DNA of 64,000 nt from assembly GCA_002162795.1 (NCBI GenBank), contig MAAY01000079.1, positions 1-64,000 of the forward strand, read 5' to 3'. A program made the translations under genes and the position numbers. Origin of the DNA: Rhodobacterales bacterium 56_14_T64 (GTDB lineage Bacteria > Pseudomonadota > Alphaproteobacteria > Rhodobacterales > Rhodobacteraceae). A model generated the notes under the pieces. It was not told the DNA's origin. It made no database searches and saw nothing but the letters and a program-made list of their open reading frames with translations. Below are positions 43,120 to 52,679 of this stretch, one piece after another; positions within the stretch are counted from its first letter, which is position 1, and the number at the start of each line of letters is the position of its first letter.

Positions 43120-44292
43120 TCAATGCCCAGCGAGTTCATTCCACTGTGGAAGAAGAACAATTACATTCGGGTTCAGTCCCGCTTCCTTCAGGGTGTCCAT
43201 AGAAGCCACTGCCTCAGACGTCTCCAGATCAACCACTGTGATTGAACCATCTCGCATTTCGGGCAGGTTGATGAATGAATTTTGAACAAACCCGTACTTC
43301 ATGTCTTTGGTAAAGGCGACATGGTGGGCGCCGTTGCCAGTCTCAATTGTATTCAGCAATTTCGGCCCCATAATGCCTTCGGAGATGTCGAAAATATGCA
43401 GGTTTCCTGGTGCTGCTGTGGTGGCATACATCTTGTCCCCAGCCGGGTTGAAGTACATTTCAAGCGGGACACCTACCTTCAGCGGGCTGAAGTCCAACGC
43501 CATTTCAGCCGAGAATTTCTCGCTGTCTTCATCCCAGGTAAGTGCCCAGATGCTTGCACCGAACATGTTGGTGACAAGAAACGTCGGGGGGCCATCCCCT
43601 GGCACGCGCAGTAATTCGACAGGGGCCTCACCCGAAGGGGATGGCTTTGATGACACCTTGATGTCTTCAATCAGCTCTAATGTGCTGGCCTTTACAATCG
43701 AAACTGTTTCACCGGGATCCGTAAGGTCGCCCTTGATAGTGCTGGTTACCAGAATGCGGTCAATGTCTGTATCAACAGCCAGACCATGAGGGTTGGTTCC
43801 AGGCAGCTTGATTTCTCCGGTAACCATGTCATCTGCGACCCGCCCCTGCCAAACATTACCCGAGCTCATGCACGTCAAATACCAATACTCGTTGGCATCG
43901 TCGAAGATGACGTCCTCCCCCATGGCGCAATTGGGAATTTCGATGGTGGAGAGGCGAGGTGGAAAGGCGTCCATCTGCATGACTTGGAGCGCGGGTTGCC
44001 CCAAGCTGGTCAAGTAGATCTTGGACATCGTACGATCATAGAAAAGGTGATGCGCAACACCCGTTGCATCTAGCGGGATGTCTGCGAGCCATTTGCCGAA
44101 ACCTGGACTGTTGGGATCAACATCAATAATTGCAATCCCTTCACGCCGTTCCTCTGACCCAGAAAGCTTCAAGCTCTTCAGATCTTCCGCCGGTTTGCTT
44201 TCATAGCTCATCATTGCCAAGATCTCGGCAGATACACCACCAGTTGAGAGTGCCAATGCGCATGTGGCAAATAGCATCATTCGATTTTTCAT
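43120..44292 (-). CDS. Secreted YncE-like beta-propeller protein
   Basis: The 390-residue product has a Sec signal peptide (MLFATCALALSTGGVSAE) and a repetitive beta-propeller layout (blade-like strings IAIIDVDPNSPGF, MYATTAAPGNLHIFD, GSITVVDLETSEAVASMDT), as in YncE/surface-layer or lactonase-type seven-bladed proteins. It is the first gene of the operon with the cupredoxin-like and polytopic proteins. A role in the periplasm with metal or redox cargo is possible but not shown by the sequence. Confidence 0.75.
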   Translation of the reverse strand: MKNRMMLFATCALALSTGGVSAEILAMMSYESKPAEDLKSLKLSGSEERREGIAIIDVDPNSPGFGKWLADIPLDATGVAHHLFYDRTMSKIYLTSLGQPALQVMQMDAFPPRLSTIEIPNCAMGEDVIFDDANEYWYLTCMSSGNVWQGRVADDMVTGEIKLPGTNPHGLAVDTDIDRILVTSTIKGDLTDPGETVSIVKASTLELIEDIKVSSKPSPSGEAPVELLRVPGDGPPTFLVTNMFGASIWALTWDEDSEKFSAEMALDFSPLKVGVPLEMYFNPAGDKMYATTAAPGNLHIFDISEGIMGPKLLNTIETGNGAHHVAFTKDMKYGFVQNSFINLPEMRDGSITVVDLETSEAVASMDTLKEAGLNPNVIVLLPQWNELAGH

Positions 44293-44617
44293 AAGACCGA
44301 TCCTTCAAACCTATCAAATCAGGTCAGCACCGCAGGAAATGGCAAATTCACTTTCCTTGCTGCATCGTCAATGCGGGTTATAACCTGCAGGTGAGTGTAG
44401 CGCTGTAGGGGTGAATTTCCCGTTTTGCGTTGCTTAAGGTGTTCAGCAGGCCCACTTGAAATGCTTGGTTTCGCTTTTCCCGGCTCCCTGATAATCCGTC
44501 GAAACTCAGGAGGCCATGAAGGCAGAGATTTCATAACCGAGAAGATCAACTCCAATGAATGTAATCGTCGCCTGGAAAACCGATCTGGTGATCCCCTAAA
44601 CTTCCGTCGGTTGGTTT
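44293..44617. other. Promoter-side gap upstream of the beta-propeller operon
   Basis: I see no gene. ORFs here (44319-44621 minus, 44425-44691 plus) lack domains and starts. The region should hold the promoter of the operon starting at 44292. Confidence 0.35.
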
Positions 44618-44839
44618 TCATTGCACCTGTTTCCGGTACTCCTGGACCGGCAGTCCGCCGACACCCCAGTCCTCCAGACCCACCGCATTGATCACGACAA
44701 AGGTTGTCGCCGGGGCCTTGCCCAAAACCCTGTGCAACAGATCCGTAACCTCTGCGATCAGCTGTGCCTTCTGATCAGCACTTGGACCGGTGCCATCAGG
44801 ACCACCCTCGCGAGTCACTTTGATGTTTACATAAGGCAC
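44618..44839 (-). CDS. 4-oxalocrotonate tautomerase-family protein
   Basis: The 73-residue protein has the catalytic N-terminal proline after the start (MPYVNIKVTREGG), and the ending VGLEDWGVGGLPVQEYR is typical of the small tautomerase subfamily. It would keto-enol isomerise a 2-hydroxy-dienoate or similar. The start codon is GTG, and the bases just upstream belong to an IS3-family OrfA start (next entry), so the original promoter and ribosome site have been lost. The gene may be silent or read from the IS remnant, out of frame with its start. Confidence 0.75.
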   Translation of the reverse strand: MPYVNIKVTREGGPDGTGPSADQKAQLIAEVTDLLHRVLGKAPATTFVVINAVGLEDWGVGGLPVQEYRKQVQ

Positions 44840-44960
44840 CGGTCAGTCCTTCAACTTGCCGTAACTTCACGACAATCTCTTCCGGCTTGGGTCTCTTAAT
44901 AGCCATCTTTGGTCCTCCGCTTTCCTAACTATAGGGGCGGACCACTTCAAAGGGGGAGGC
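44840..44960 (-). mobile_element. IS3-family left end with OrfA N-terminus, truncated at the tautomerase gene
   Basis: On the minus strand, GGAGGACCAAAG precedes an ATG (44906) that opens MAIKRPKPEEIVVKLRQVEG, the well-known start of an IS3-family OrfA. The frame then reads LTGA and leaves the OrfA pattern exactly where the tautomerase start codon (GGTGCC) begins. The upstream bases (CTTTGAAGTGGTCCGCCCC) look like the IS left end. A deletion or recombination joined the two. Confidence 0.65.
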
Positions 44961-45158
44961 TCAACTGCAGCGAATGGCTGGGCTGGAGCATATTTTGACG
45001 AGATTTACTGCCGAAGAGCTTTTCAGGATCGGCGAATTCCGAACCTTCGCGGCGATGGAAAGTTGATGAATAGCCTGTCGTCGGACTAGAAAAGCCATCT
45101 ACCGATACACCCCATGCGGAACGCCAAGTGTCCAAAGTTGAAACGGATACACAGTCGG

Positions 45159-47414
45159 TCAATCTTCCTTGCCCAGTGCAAGTTCCGATTGCTCTTTGAC
45201 GCCGGAACGGCGGCTGATCAATTGCACCAACTCATTCCGGCTGATCGGTTTGATCGCCACCTCGGCAAATCCGCTTTCCAGGATCCGGGCGTGGTCATCA
45301 GCAGCGGCATGAGCCGTCAGGGCAACAATATTCACTCCTACAGCCAATTTCCGTGCGCGGATCCGGCGACAGGCCTCAGTGCCGTCGACACCTGGCATAC
45401 TAATATCCATCAGGATCAGATCAAATTTACCTTCGGCGGCAGCCTCTACCGCTTCCCCGCCCCCCGCCGCAGTGGTCACCTGATGCCCCAAACGTTGCAG
45501 TGTCTTGGCCATAAGCACGCGGTTAATGTCATTGTCTTCAACCACCAGAAGACGTTTTGGGGCTTGGGTTTCCGTGAGCGTAGGCATTGTTTTATTCTGA
45601 CCTTCCATTGCCATTGCCATCGGCAGTGGCAGCGTGACCCGGAATATGCTGCCCTCGCCGAGTTCACTTTCCGCTTCAATCACACCGCCCAGAGCACCCA
45701 CCAAGCGCCGGGTGATCGCCAGCCCCAGACCGGTTCCCTCGCTGGTACGGCCATAGCTAGTGTCCAGCGTGACAAATTCCTCAAAGATACGCTCTAGATC
45801 AGCCGCGGAGATGCCGACCCCAGTATCGGAGATCAGGAACTCTACCAGTTCGCTATCGGCCTGACGTTCAACCTTGACAGTGACGGTGCCATTATTGGTG
45901 AATTTTAGAGCATTGCCGAGTAGGTTCAGTATCACTTGCTGGATTTTGAGCGGACGACCCTGCACATTGCGATGCCTGTTTAGACGGCAGCGCAGTTTTA
46001 GACTGTTGCCATCGGCCCGCGCGGTGGCCTGCTGGCTAACCACCAGCCCGTGCATGAGCTCTTCCAGGTCAAAGCTGCGGGGCTGTTCCGAAGCCGCGCC
46101 TGCCTCCAGTTGTGACAGTTCCAGCACCTCGTTGACATGATGCAGCAACAATTCTCCTGATATCCGCATGGCATGCAAATAGCTGTTTTGTTCAGGTGTC
46201 ATCCCAGTGGTTTCCAGCAGCTCCATTGAACCCAGGACACCGTTCAGCGGCGTACGCATCTCGTGGCTCATCACAGTCAACAGGTTTGCTTTGGCGCGTT
46301 CTCCGTCCAGCGCGTTATCGCGGGCATTGGTCAATTCGGCCTCGGCGGCGATGCGATCAGAAATATCGCGCAGATAGCTGACAAAAACTGTGTCGTACCC
46401 AAAGTGGCTGGGTGTGATCGACAGCTCCACTGGAAAGACCTCGCCGGATTTGCGCTTGGCGTCAAGCCGGACGCGACCCTGCTCCATAAACTGCGCCTCA
46501 CCAGTTGCCAGAAAGCGCGCCATCGCATCCAAAATTTCGCTGCGCTGGTGATCCGAAACTATCAAGTCGGCCAATTTCCTGCCTGTCGCCTCTTCCCGAG
46601 AATAACCAAATACGGATTCTGCGGCGCCGTTAAACGACATAATGCGCCCCCTGGTGTCGACCACTAGAATAGCATCCAGGGACGAGGTCACCATCGCCTG
46701 CATTCGCGCGGCAACAGCATTCATCCGCGCGGCCGCTGCATCGCTGGTAGCGGTCAGAACCCGCCCTCGGTGGTAAAGCATGCCAATCACAAGAGCGGTC
46801 AGACCCAGTGCCAAAACCAGTGTCATCACCACCAAGCCCAGTCGTTGAAGCGAATGCGCCAATCCTTCCTTTCTTGCATTAGCAATCTGTGCATGGGTGG
46901 ACAGCGTCAATAGGGACATGGTTCGCACATCGAGGGCAATTACCACCAACTCAGCAGTGAGTTCAGGCAGAGCGTCGCGAAGCGCCGAGTCCGGACCGTC
47001 AATCAATGGTGCAAAATTGTCCAGTCGGCCTTGGATTCGGGTCAGAACCGTCGAGCCCTCGTTGGTGGACCGTAGACCAGAGTATAATCGGCCTTCGCGA
47101 AAGTCGCCTAACCGGCTGTAGAGGATATCAAACTTGAGCCGCACAAGGTCTAAGTGACCTCCTTCGAGAGCTCGTTGCGCCGCCAACTGCAACTGCAGAT
47201 TCTCAACTTCAACCTGCGCTGTGCTCCATTGCGGATCATCTGAGGTGATACTCGACAGATCATCCAAATGGCGCAGGAATTCTCGGCCCAGGAGCACCGA
47301 CACAAACAACAGTGCCACCAGAGCAGTTGCGGTAAAAATGACAACCGACTTTGGCGCACTAGGGGCAAGCTTACCCCGCAGTTGCAGTGCCTTTCTTGTT
47401 GCGGAAATCCTCAT
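45159..47414 (-). CDS. Hybrid histidine kinase with PAS and receiver domains
   Basis: From the ATG at 47414 (GGAGGAAGG upstream) the protein has 751 residues. There is a membrane helix near 24-46, a periplasmic region of about 140 residues and a second helix (LVVMTLVLALGLTALVIGML). A PAS domain (SLDAILVVDTRGRIMSFNGA...YLRDISDR), HisKA with the phospho-histidine in VMSHEMRTPLNG, and an HATPase (NLLGNALKFTNNG, SDTGVGIS, GTGLGLAI) follow. The C-terminal receiver (LLVVEDNDINR, phospho-Asp in LILMDISMPG) is complete, with Lys in AIKPIS. All key residues are present. No response regulator or HPt gene is adjacent, so its output partner is elsewhere. Confidence 0.9.
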   Translation of the reverse strand: MRISATRKALQLRGKLAPSAPKSVVIFTATALVALLFVSVLLGREFLRHLDDLSSITSDDPQWSTAQVEVENLQLQLAAQRALEGGHLDLVRLKFDILYSRLGDFREGRLYSGLRSTNEGSTVLTRIQGRLDNFAPLIDGPDSALRDALPELTAELVVIALDVRTMSLLTLSTHAQIANARKEGLAHSLQRLGLVVMTLVLALGLTALVIGMLYHRGRVLTATSDAAAARMNAVAARMQAMVTSSLDAILVVDTRGRIMSFNGAAESVFGYSREEATGRKLADLIVSDHQRSEILDAMARFLATGEAQFMEQGRVRLDAKRKSGEVFPVELSITPSHFGYDTVFVSYLRDISDRIAAEAELTNARDNALDGERAKANLLTVMSHEMRTPLNGVLGSMELLETTGMTPEQNSYLHAMRISGELLLHHVNEVLELSQLEAGAASEQPRSFDLEELMHGLVVSQQATARADGNSLKLRCRLNRHRNVQGRPLKIQQVILNLLGNALKFTNNGTVTVKVERQADSELVEFLISDTGVGISAADLERIFEEFVTLDTSYGRTSEGTGLGLAITRRLVGALGGVIEAESELGEGSIFRVTLPLPMAMAMEGQNKTMPTLTETQAPKRLLVVEDNDINRVLMAKTLQRLGHQVTTAAGGGEAVEAAAEGKFDLILMDISMPGVDGTEACRRIRARKLAVGVNIVALTAHAAADDHARILESGFAEVAIKPISRNELVQLISRRSGVKEQSELALGKED

Positions 47415-47690
47415 GTGGAACCCCTTCCTCCACATGTTGCCCCTGCTATACCCCGCGATCAAGCCTTACCAGCCCATTAAGTACCAACATAATTAGCCTT
47501 CAGCGTCTCAACACAGCCCACGAAATGGCTCACCCGCACTGGCCACAAGAGTCGTTCGCTGCGCGATGAACAGACAGTTGCAAAGCGGGCTTTGGTCCGG
47601 CTGCCCCCACTTAGCGCAGGTCCTTTGTGCGGGCATACGTAGTTGTTTGGCGGACTCCTGGCCCCATCTTGGCTGAGAAAGGACAAGACC

Positions 47691-48257
47691 ATGAATGAAC
47701 TCGCCAAAATCAGATCAGACCCGATGCCCGAAGCCATGCGGGTGCTGTTACAGGACTACCCCCGTGACAGCTGGGAAGCCAATCCGCATTTTAAGAAAGC
47801 GACCCAAAACTGGCTTGGTGCGCATCAGATGTTTCGCCAATTGGCAGACCACGTGAGGACTGAAACCGAACGGTATCTGGATCGTAACCGCGACCCTAAT
47901 GCCTATGCTGCGCAGCTCTCCTATTATGGGGATGCCTTGGTCAGGAACCTGCATGGTCACCACGGATGGGAAGACCATAGTTACTTTCCTGAACTCTCTG
48001 CCGCTGATCCGCGTTTTGATGCGGGGCTGGAGATACTGGAAAAGGACCATGAGGCGCTTGATGGGGTTCTTGATCGTTTTACAGAAGTTGCCAACCGGAC
48101 GATCAAATTGATCCACCTTGACCCGGCCTCGGCCTATGATGAGGCTGGTAGGTTGCACTCAGAGGCAGAGTCAATCGAAGGCTTCCTTGGACGCCACCTG
48201 AGTGACGAAGAGGATCTGGCCGTGCCTATAATTCTGCATCATCGACTTCGTGGATAA
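47691..48257 (+). CDS. Hemerythrin HHE-domain protein
   Basis: The ATG at 47691 follows AAAGGA (the ORF track starts 16 codons earlier). The 188-residue protein is helical, with HHE-type metal residues: His in WLGAHQMFRQ, the cluster HGHHGWEDHSYFPEL, His in LEKDHEALD, and HLSDEEDLAVPIILHH at the end. Non-haem di-iron sites of this kind bind oxygen or NO or act in iron-sulfur repair. A perfect terminator hairpin follows before the next gene. Confidence 0.8.
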   Translation: MNELAKIRSDPMPEAMRVLLQDYPRDSWEANPHFKKATQNWLGAHQMFRQLADHVRTETERYLDRNRDPNAYAAQLSYYGDALVRNLHGHHGWEDHSYFPELSAADPRFDAGLEILEKDHEALDGVLDRFTEVANRTIKLIHLDPASAYDEAGRLHSEAESIEGFLGRHLSDEEDLAVPIILHHRLRG

Positions 48258-48266
48258 TTTAACAAA

Positions 48267-48297
48267 AAGTCGGGGCGACGGTATTGCGCCCCGACTT
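48267..48297 (+). terminator. Terminator after the hemerythrin gene
   Basis: AAGTCGGGGCG and CGCCCCGACTT form a perfect 11-bp stem with a 9-base loop, directly after the stop codon; A-rich on the left, without a long T-run on the right. Confidence 0.65.
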
Positions 48298-48330
48298 CAA
48301 TGCTTTGTGGCGCAAAAGAGAGAAATTGCT

Positions 48331-49389
48331 ATGACACCATCTGACATACCTACGGTCGAGACATCCGTCGAAGAGGACCAGACTGATGCCAAAGCCCGTC
48401 GGACAAAAGGTGAATTCGTCCGCGGTGTCAGCAAGTTTCGCAGCGTTTTGGGCGAAGACACTGATTTTCCAGCTGAGCCTGGTCGCTACCACTTGTTCGT
48501 CGCGCTGAACTGCCCATGGTGCCATCGGGTGACACTGGCAAGAAACGTTCTCGGCCTGTCTGACAGCATCACCATGGATGTCGTATTTCCCAGCCGCACA
48601 ACTGAGGATGACCCCACCGGGCCCAATCTGTGGGAATTTAATCCGGGGCGTACCGCAACCCTCACCGGGGCGGCCTTGCCCGAATGCACGTCAGAGACGG
48701 CGACCGGCCAACACTTCCGTTTGGTCAAACAAATTTACCAGGCCGAAGGTTCCAATGAAACCAGCGTGCCGATCCTCTATGACAAGAAATCCAAGCGGAT
48801 CGTGGCCAATGAAAGCGCCGAGATTATTCGCATGCTGAACGCTCAAGCTGAACCTCTTGGCAGCAGCCTGGCCAACACGAAACGACCCGATCTATACCCA
48901 ACCAGGGCGGATCAGGCCCCCCTGCGAGCAGAGATAGAAACACTTAATGAGCAGATTTATGTCAACATCAACAATGGTGCATACAAAGCCGGGTTCTCGT
49001 CCCGTCAGGATGTCTATGCCGAGGCATATGCAAAATACTTCGAAACCCTGAATGACCTAGAAGGCCGTCTTGCTGCAGATAATCGTCTTTTCCTGACGGG
49101 CGAATTTTTCACCGAGGCGGATCTTCGCCTGTTTCCAACACTCTACCGTCACGATCCGGTCTATTATCTGCGAATGAAGCTGAATGGCGCTAAAATCCTG
49201 GACTATCCGCATCTGTGGCGTTGGCTGTGCCGCATTTACAAACGTCCCGGAGTGGCCGCGAGCAATTCGCTGGTGCACTGCCGACAGGGGTATTTTGGCC
49301 GTTCCTGGAACAATGTCGTGCCTTTAGGGCCAAATCGCCCGATGCCATATCCAGAAGCATACGCCCATCCCAATCTGGCCCGTGTATAA
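48331..49389 (+). CDS. Glutathionyl-hydroquinone reductase (Xi-class glutathione transferase)
   Basis: The protein (352 aa from the ATG at 48331) reduces glutathionyl-hydroquinones, using a cysteine for deglutathionylation. The catalytic motif NCPWCHRV (residues about 64-71) and the Xi-class features RFRS-like start (KFRSVLG), VPILYDKK, SAEIIRMLN and the C-terminal GSYFGRSW-like (RQGYFGRSWNNVVPLGP) are all visible. The length is a little above the usual 320-330. The ORF track start at 48250 overlaps the hemerythrin terminator and is unlikely. No operon partner. Confidence 0.88.
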   Translation: MTPSDIPTVETSVEEDQTDAKARRTKGEFVRGVSKFRSVLGEDTDFPAEPGRYHLFVALNCPWCHRVTLARNVLGLSDSITMDVVFPSRTTEDDPTGPNLWEFNPGRTATLTGAALPECTSETATGQHFRLVKQIYQAEGSNETSVPILYDKKSKRIVANESAEIIRMLNAQAEPLGSSLANTKRPDLYPTRADQAPLRAEIETLNEQIYVNINNGAYKAGFSSRQDVYAEAYAKYFETLNDLEGRLAADNRLFLTGEFFTEADLRLFPTLYRHDPVYYLRMKLNGAKILDYPHLWRWLCRIYKRPGVAASNSLVHCRQGYFGRSWNNVVPLGPNRPMPYPEAYAHPNLARV

Positions 49390-49590
49390 GCTTTCAAACT
49401 TCCAAGTGTCGCTCGAAGCCGGAATTTTGTCGTCGCGTTCCAAGCCGCGACAGGTCGCCAACAACACAGGTATTGCAATGCGTGGGACACTTAGCTCCGC
49501 CATTGGCCCCCGGCTACTTGGGAAATGTTGGCTCAATCATCGCCTATTGAGAGAATGAAACTACATCAACCAAATCATGGAGGGTTAAGC

Positions 49591-50100
49591 ATGCATTTCA
49601 ATCTCAAAATTCATTCTATTAGTGTTGTGATTTCGTGCCTTTTTACCGTCGGCCCAACCGCAGCCGAGGAAATTGCCAAACAAGGCCCGATTGACTTTGT
49701 GCTTTATGGTGTAGGCGAGACTACCATTCTGGCCGCCGCACAGGACACCATGCAGATCAACTACGTCGTCAATGGCATGCGCGGCGAGCCTGGTCAGGGC
49801 ATAAACGGCGTTGCCAGTATGCAATGTGTTGGCGCCATTACCGTTCTGGAGGGTAAATTTGATAACGAAAGCGGCTTATGCAAGACAACCTACCCAGACA
49901 AGAGCAGCCAGATAACCCAGTACAGCGGGACTGGCATCCTGGGCGGAAAAGCAGAAGGCACCTGGAGTTTTCTCAGTGGCTCGGGCCAGTTCGAGGGCAT
50001 TACCGGCGGTGGTACCTATTGGCGCATCCCAGGCCCGGCGCCTAGCGAGGACCGGACGGCTTCCAGAAGTGTCATTGTCGGCAGCTATGAACTGCCTTGA
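49591..50100 (+). CDS. Secreted protein of unknown function
   Basis: The ATG at 49591 follows GGAGGG and opens a signal peptide (ISVVISCLFTVGPTAAEE). The mature part of about 145 residues reads DFVLYGVGETTILAAAQDTM, GVASMQCVGAITVLEG, GTGILGGKAEGTWSFLSGSG, then GGTYWRIPG. Gly-rich beta-strands of this type suggest a small barrel (allene-oxide-cyclase or lipocalin-like), but I cannot place it. It is a single gene. Confidence 0.6.
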   Translation: MHFNLKIHSISVVISCLFTVGPTAAEEIAKQGPIDFVLYGVGETTILAAAQDTMQINYVVNGMRGEPGQGINGVASMQCVGAITVLEGKFDNESGLCKTTYPDKSSQITQYSGTGILGGKAEGTWSFLSGSGQFEGITGGGTYWRIPGPAPSEDRTASRSVIVGSYELP

Positions 50101-50306
50101 TAGGCCCAGAGAAAGTCCTGCAGGCGACCAGAGAGGTCAGGGGCGTTGGCTGCTGGCCACTCGCCGCGCGGGGCATGAACGGTAGCAATGGGCTGTTCTC
50201 ACCCAAACACGCTTTCTCAGTCAACCAACGCAGCGATGGTGGTAATCAGGCCGTCACCGGATGTTGGAATATTTGCCTGTTAGATGACTGGACTGGTTCA
50301 GAGACT

Positions 50307-50807
50307 TTAGCATTTTCTATCCCGCACAACGCCGGTCATGTCAGAGGTATCTAGAGTAGTGTGTTGAATTTCAGCACCGGTCAGATTGGCTCCGGTCAGG
50401 TCAGCATCGGTGAAATTGGATGCAAAAATCGTGACACCTTCTAGGCAGGCTCCGATGAAATTTGCGCCCATCATATTTGATTCATTGATCGTCGCACCCG
50501 GCAAATTGGTTCGGGAAAAATTTGCACCGGTGAAGTTCGACCCATTCAGCATTGCGCCAGACAAATTTGCACCGCTGAAATCAGCGCCAGTCGCATTGGA
50601 CCGCGTGATGATGGCTCCACTCAGATCTTGACCGGCAAAACTGACCCCTGTTACATTTTCCTCGGTGATGGTTGTGACATCAACATTGATCAAATTTGCA
50701 AATTCACCGGAATGTTTCAGCGATTTTCCAAGGTCATCGGGAATGGCAATGCTGCTCTGCCCGCCCTGAAAGGCAGCTACAATAAAAATACCTGTCAATA
50801 AATTCAT
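50307..50807 (-). CDS. Secreted pentapeptide-repeat protein
   Basis: From the ATG at 50807 (GGAGGA 6 bases upstream) the 166-residue product has a weak signal peptide (LLTGIFIVAAFQGGQS). About 18 pentapeptide repeats of the A(D/N)LXX type follow (GADFSGANLSGAMLNGSNF, GANFSRTNLPGATIN, DADLTGANLTGAEIQ), which fold as a right-handed quadrilateral beta-helix. The N-terminal 50 residues are not repeats. Pentapeptide helices can mimic DNA or bind proteins; export makes the former unlikely. Function unknown. Confidence 0.75.
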   Translation of the reverse strand: MNLLTGIFIVAAFQGGQSSIAIPDDLGKSLKHSGEFANLINVDVTTITEENVTGVSFAGQDLSGAIITRSNATGADFSGANLSGAMLNGSNFTGANFSRTNLPGATINESNMMGANFIGACLEGVTIFASNFTDADLTGANLTGAEIQHTTLDTSDMTGVVRDRKC

Positions 50808-50819
50808 GAGGTCCTCCAA

Positions 50820-51247
50820 ATACCGCGCCCCAATTCAAAGCTTGAGGTAGGAAGACCGGATGGGCAACAACAATTTGAGCGGGCCGCCTCATAGGCGCAC
50901 GCTACAGATAGGTTAGAGCAGCGGATATGCGCAGATCGCGACTTTTGCAAAGTTCCATGGATGTCGCAAAGCAGGCGCCCAGTCCGCCAGTCAAAACCCA
51001 AAATGTCGACGACCTGACCTCTCCTATTTGCTGACCGAGCATGACGTTCACTACACATGCTGGCATATTTGCACTGGATCCAACCAGAAAGGCCCTGGCA
51101 AATATGCCAGAGGTAGTTTTTGGGGAGAACAGGTGGAGGCCAAGCTGACCTATTTGCTTTCAACGTTTTTCAGATTGGGCTGCACACATCCGACGACCAG
51201 TTATGTGTCCAACGCGTCGGGTCGGTGTAAAGGCTTCGCTGTCCCAC
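50820..51247. other. Gap without a supported gene
   Basis: Open stretches on both strands (50804-51163 minus, 51028-51264 plus) show no start, domain or codon bias. A near-palindrome pair ATTTGCACTGGAT and GGCAAATATGCC occurs near 51060-51100. Nothing firmer. Confidence 0.35.
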
Positions 51248-51871
51248 TTAGGCTTGCATCTTAAGGGTTGCAAAAGCTTGTGTCTCAAAAGCCTCCAGCC
51301 CAGCGCCATCTTGCGCACCCTCAACCCGTTTGATCCAGGCTTTGACTGTAGGGGCCTCAGGTATGAGATGTGGTGCCCACTGAAACGCAGAGGCCATGAT
51401 GATATCCGCGATAGTCAGCCTATCGCCAACAAGGAAGGGTTTATCGCCCAAGCCAGACGTAATCTGCTCGCCAACCTCGGTCATTGTGCGGAAGGTGCTT
51501 TTGAGAATTGGATGATCCAGTTTCGCAAAATGTACCACCATTGCAGGCTCCAGAACGCCACAATAGTAGCTCATCCACGACAGGAAAGCACCGCGACCAG
51601 CATCACCAGGCTTGATCCCGAAGGGGGGTCCAAAAAGCTCGTCAAGATACATCATGATGGCTGTGCTTTCGCGAATGGTATCTCCTTCACCGGTCACCAG
51701 GAACGGCACCTTACCTTCGGGGTGGGCGTTGTTTGGATCTCTGCGACCGCTGCCATCGTTTTTGACGATATCAACAATGACCACTTTGACCTGGTCAAGT
51801 TTCCCCATCAGCATGAGCTGGGAAATGACTCGCGAGGACCGTGTGTGCGGAGAATGATAAAGAGTTGTCAT
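51248..51871 (-). CDS. Glutathione S-transferase family protein
   Basis: From MTTLYHSPHTRSS (51871) the 207-residue product has the GST N-terminal thioredoxin-like domain. PHTRSS carries the likely Ser/Tyr region for the thiolate, GKVPFLV gives the cis-Pro, and RESTAIMMYLDEL the gamma-glutamyl contact E-S. A helical C-terminal domain ends in FLVGDRLTIADIIMASAF, the usual N-capping box. It is divergent from the WYL-type regulator, which may control it. Confidence 0.85.
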   Translation of the reverse strand: MTTLYHSPHTRSSRVISQLMLMGKLDQVKVVIVDIVKNDGSGRRDPNNAHPEGKVPFLVTGEGDTIRESTAIMMYLDELFGPPFGIKPGDAGRGAFLSWMSYYCGVLEPAMVVHFAKLDHPILKSTFRTMTEVGEQITSGLGDKPFLVGDRLTIADIIMASAFQWAPHLIPEAPTVKAWIKRVEGAQDGAGLEAFETQAFATLKMQA

Positions 51872-51968
51872 TTCAAGAGGCCTTTCAAAACCTGACTGTT
51901 GTTGGTGGCGCACCTATGCCACTAAGATCCTGCCAATTTCTGTCAGGATGTTTTGCGTAGAGTACCTC

Positions 51969-52679
51969 ATGGCCAAATCAGATCGCCTTTTTCGCCTACT
52001 CCATCTTATTCGGGGACTTACTCCTCCGGTGACTGCTGCACGGCTGGCAGCTGCTATTGAGGTCTCCGTGCGCACTCTCTATCGTGACATCGACAGCCTA
52101 CGGGCTGCAGGTGCGCGGATCGATGGCGAAGCAGGACTTGGCTATACCATGATCGAAGATCCTGCATTGCCGCCGCAGACATTTACGCAAATTGAGATCG
52201 AAGCGCTTACTCTTGGTCTGTCGGACGTCAGCCAACGCGGAGACGTTGACTTGGCACAGGCCGCCAAGGATGCGTTGATCAAAATTCTTGCTACTCTGCC
52301 CGAACGCCAACAGCGCCAGGCGATGCATGCCGTAAACCTTGTAAACAGGTTTAGCACTCCTGTGGCTCCCACGATTGATATGACGCTATTGCGAGAGGCG
52401 ATGTGGACTGAAGAGGCGCTTGATATTGGCTACAAAGACCGAGACGACATCTCTACTCAACGGCGCATCTTTCCCTTGGCGATTTCGTACCACGACAGGG
52501 CAGTGATACTATTGGCATGGTGTTGCCTGCGTGCAGATTTCCGTATGTTTCACGTCACTCGAATCGAAGGCTATGCGCAAAGTGGAGAAAGCTTCCGTCC
52601 CCGGCGCGTATCTTTATTGCGGGACTATATAGCGGCTCTCAAGGCGCGGAAAATGCGCAAAATGCCCTCAAAAAGCTGA
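51969..52679 (+). CDS. YafY-type HTH/WYL-domain transcriptional regulator
   Basis: The ATG at 51969 opens MAKSDRLFRLLHLIRG and a helix-turn-helix (ARLAAAIEVSVRTLYRDIDSLRAAGARI), typical of YafY/DeoR-like WYL regulators. The C-terminal part (IFPLAISYHDRAVILLAWC) matches the WYL ligand region, although the WYL triplet is not exact. The 236-residue length is normal. It is divergent from the GST gene, with about 100 bases between them, and likely controls it. Confidence 0.82.
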   Translation: MAKSDRLFRLLHLIRGLTPPVTAARLAAAIEVSVRTLYRDIDSLRAAGARIDGEAGLGYTMIEDPALPPQTFTQIEIEALTLGLSDVSQRGDVDLAQAAKDALIKILATLPERQQRQAMHAVNLVNRFSTPVAPTIDMTLLREAMWTEEALDIGYKDRDDISTQRRIFPLAISYHDRAVILLAWCCLRADFRMFHVTRIEGYAQSGESFRPRRVSLLRDYIAALKARKMRKMPSKS

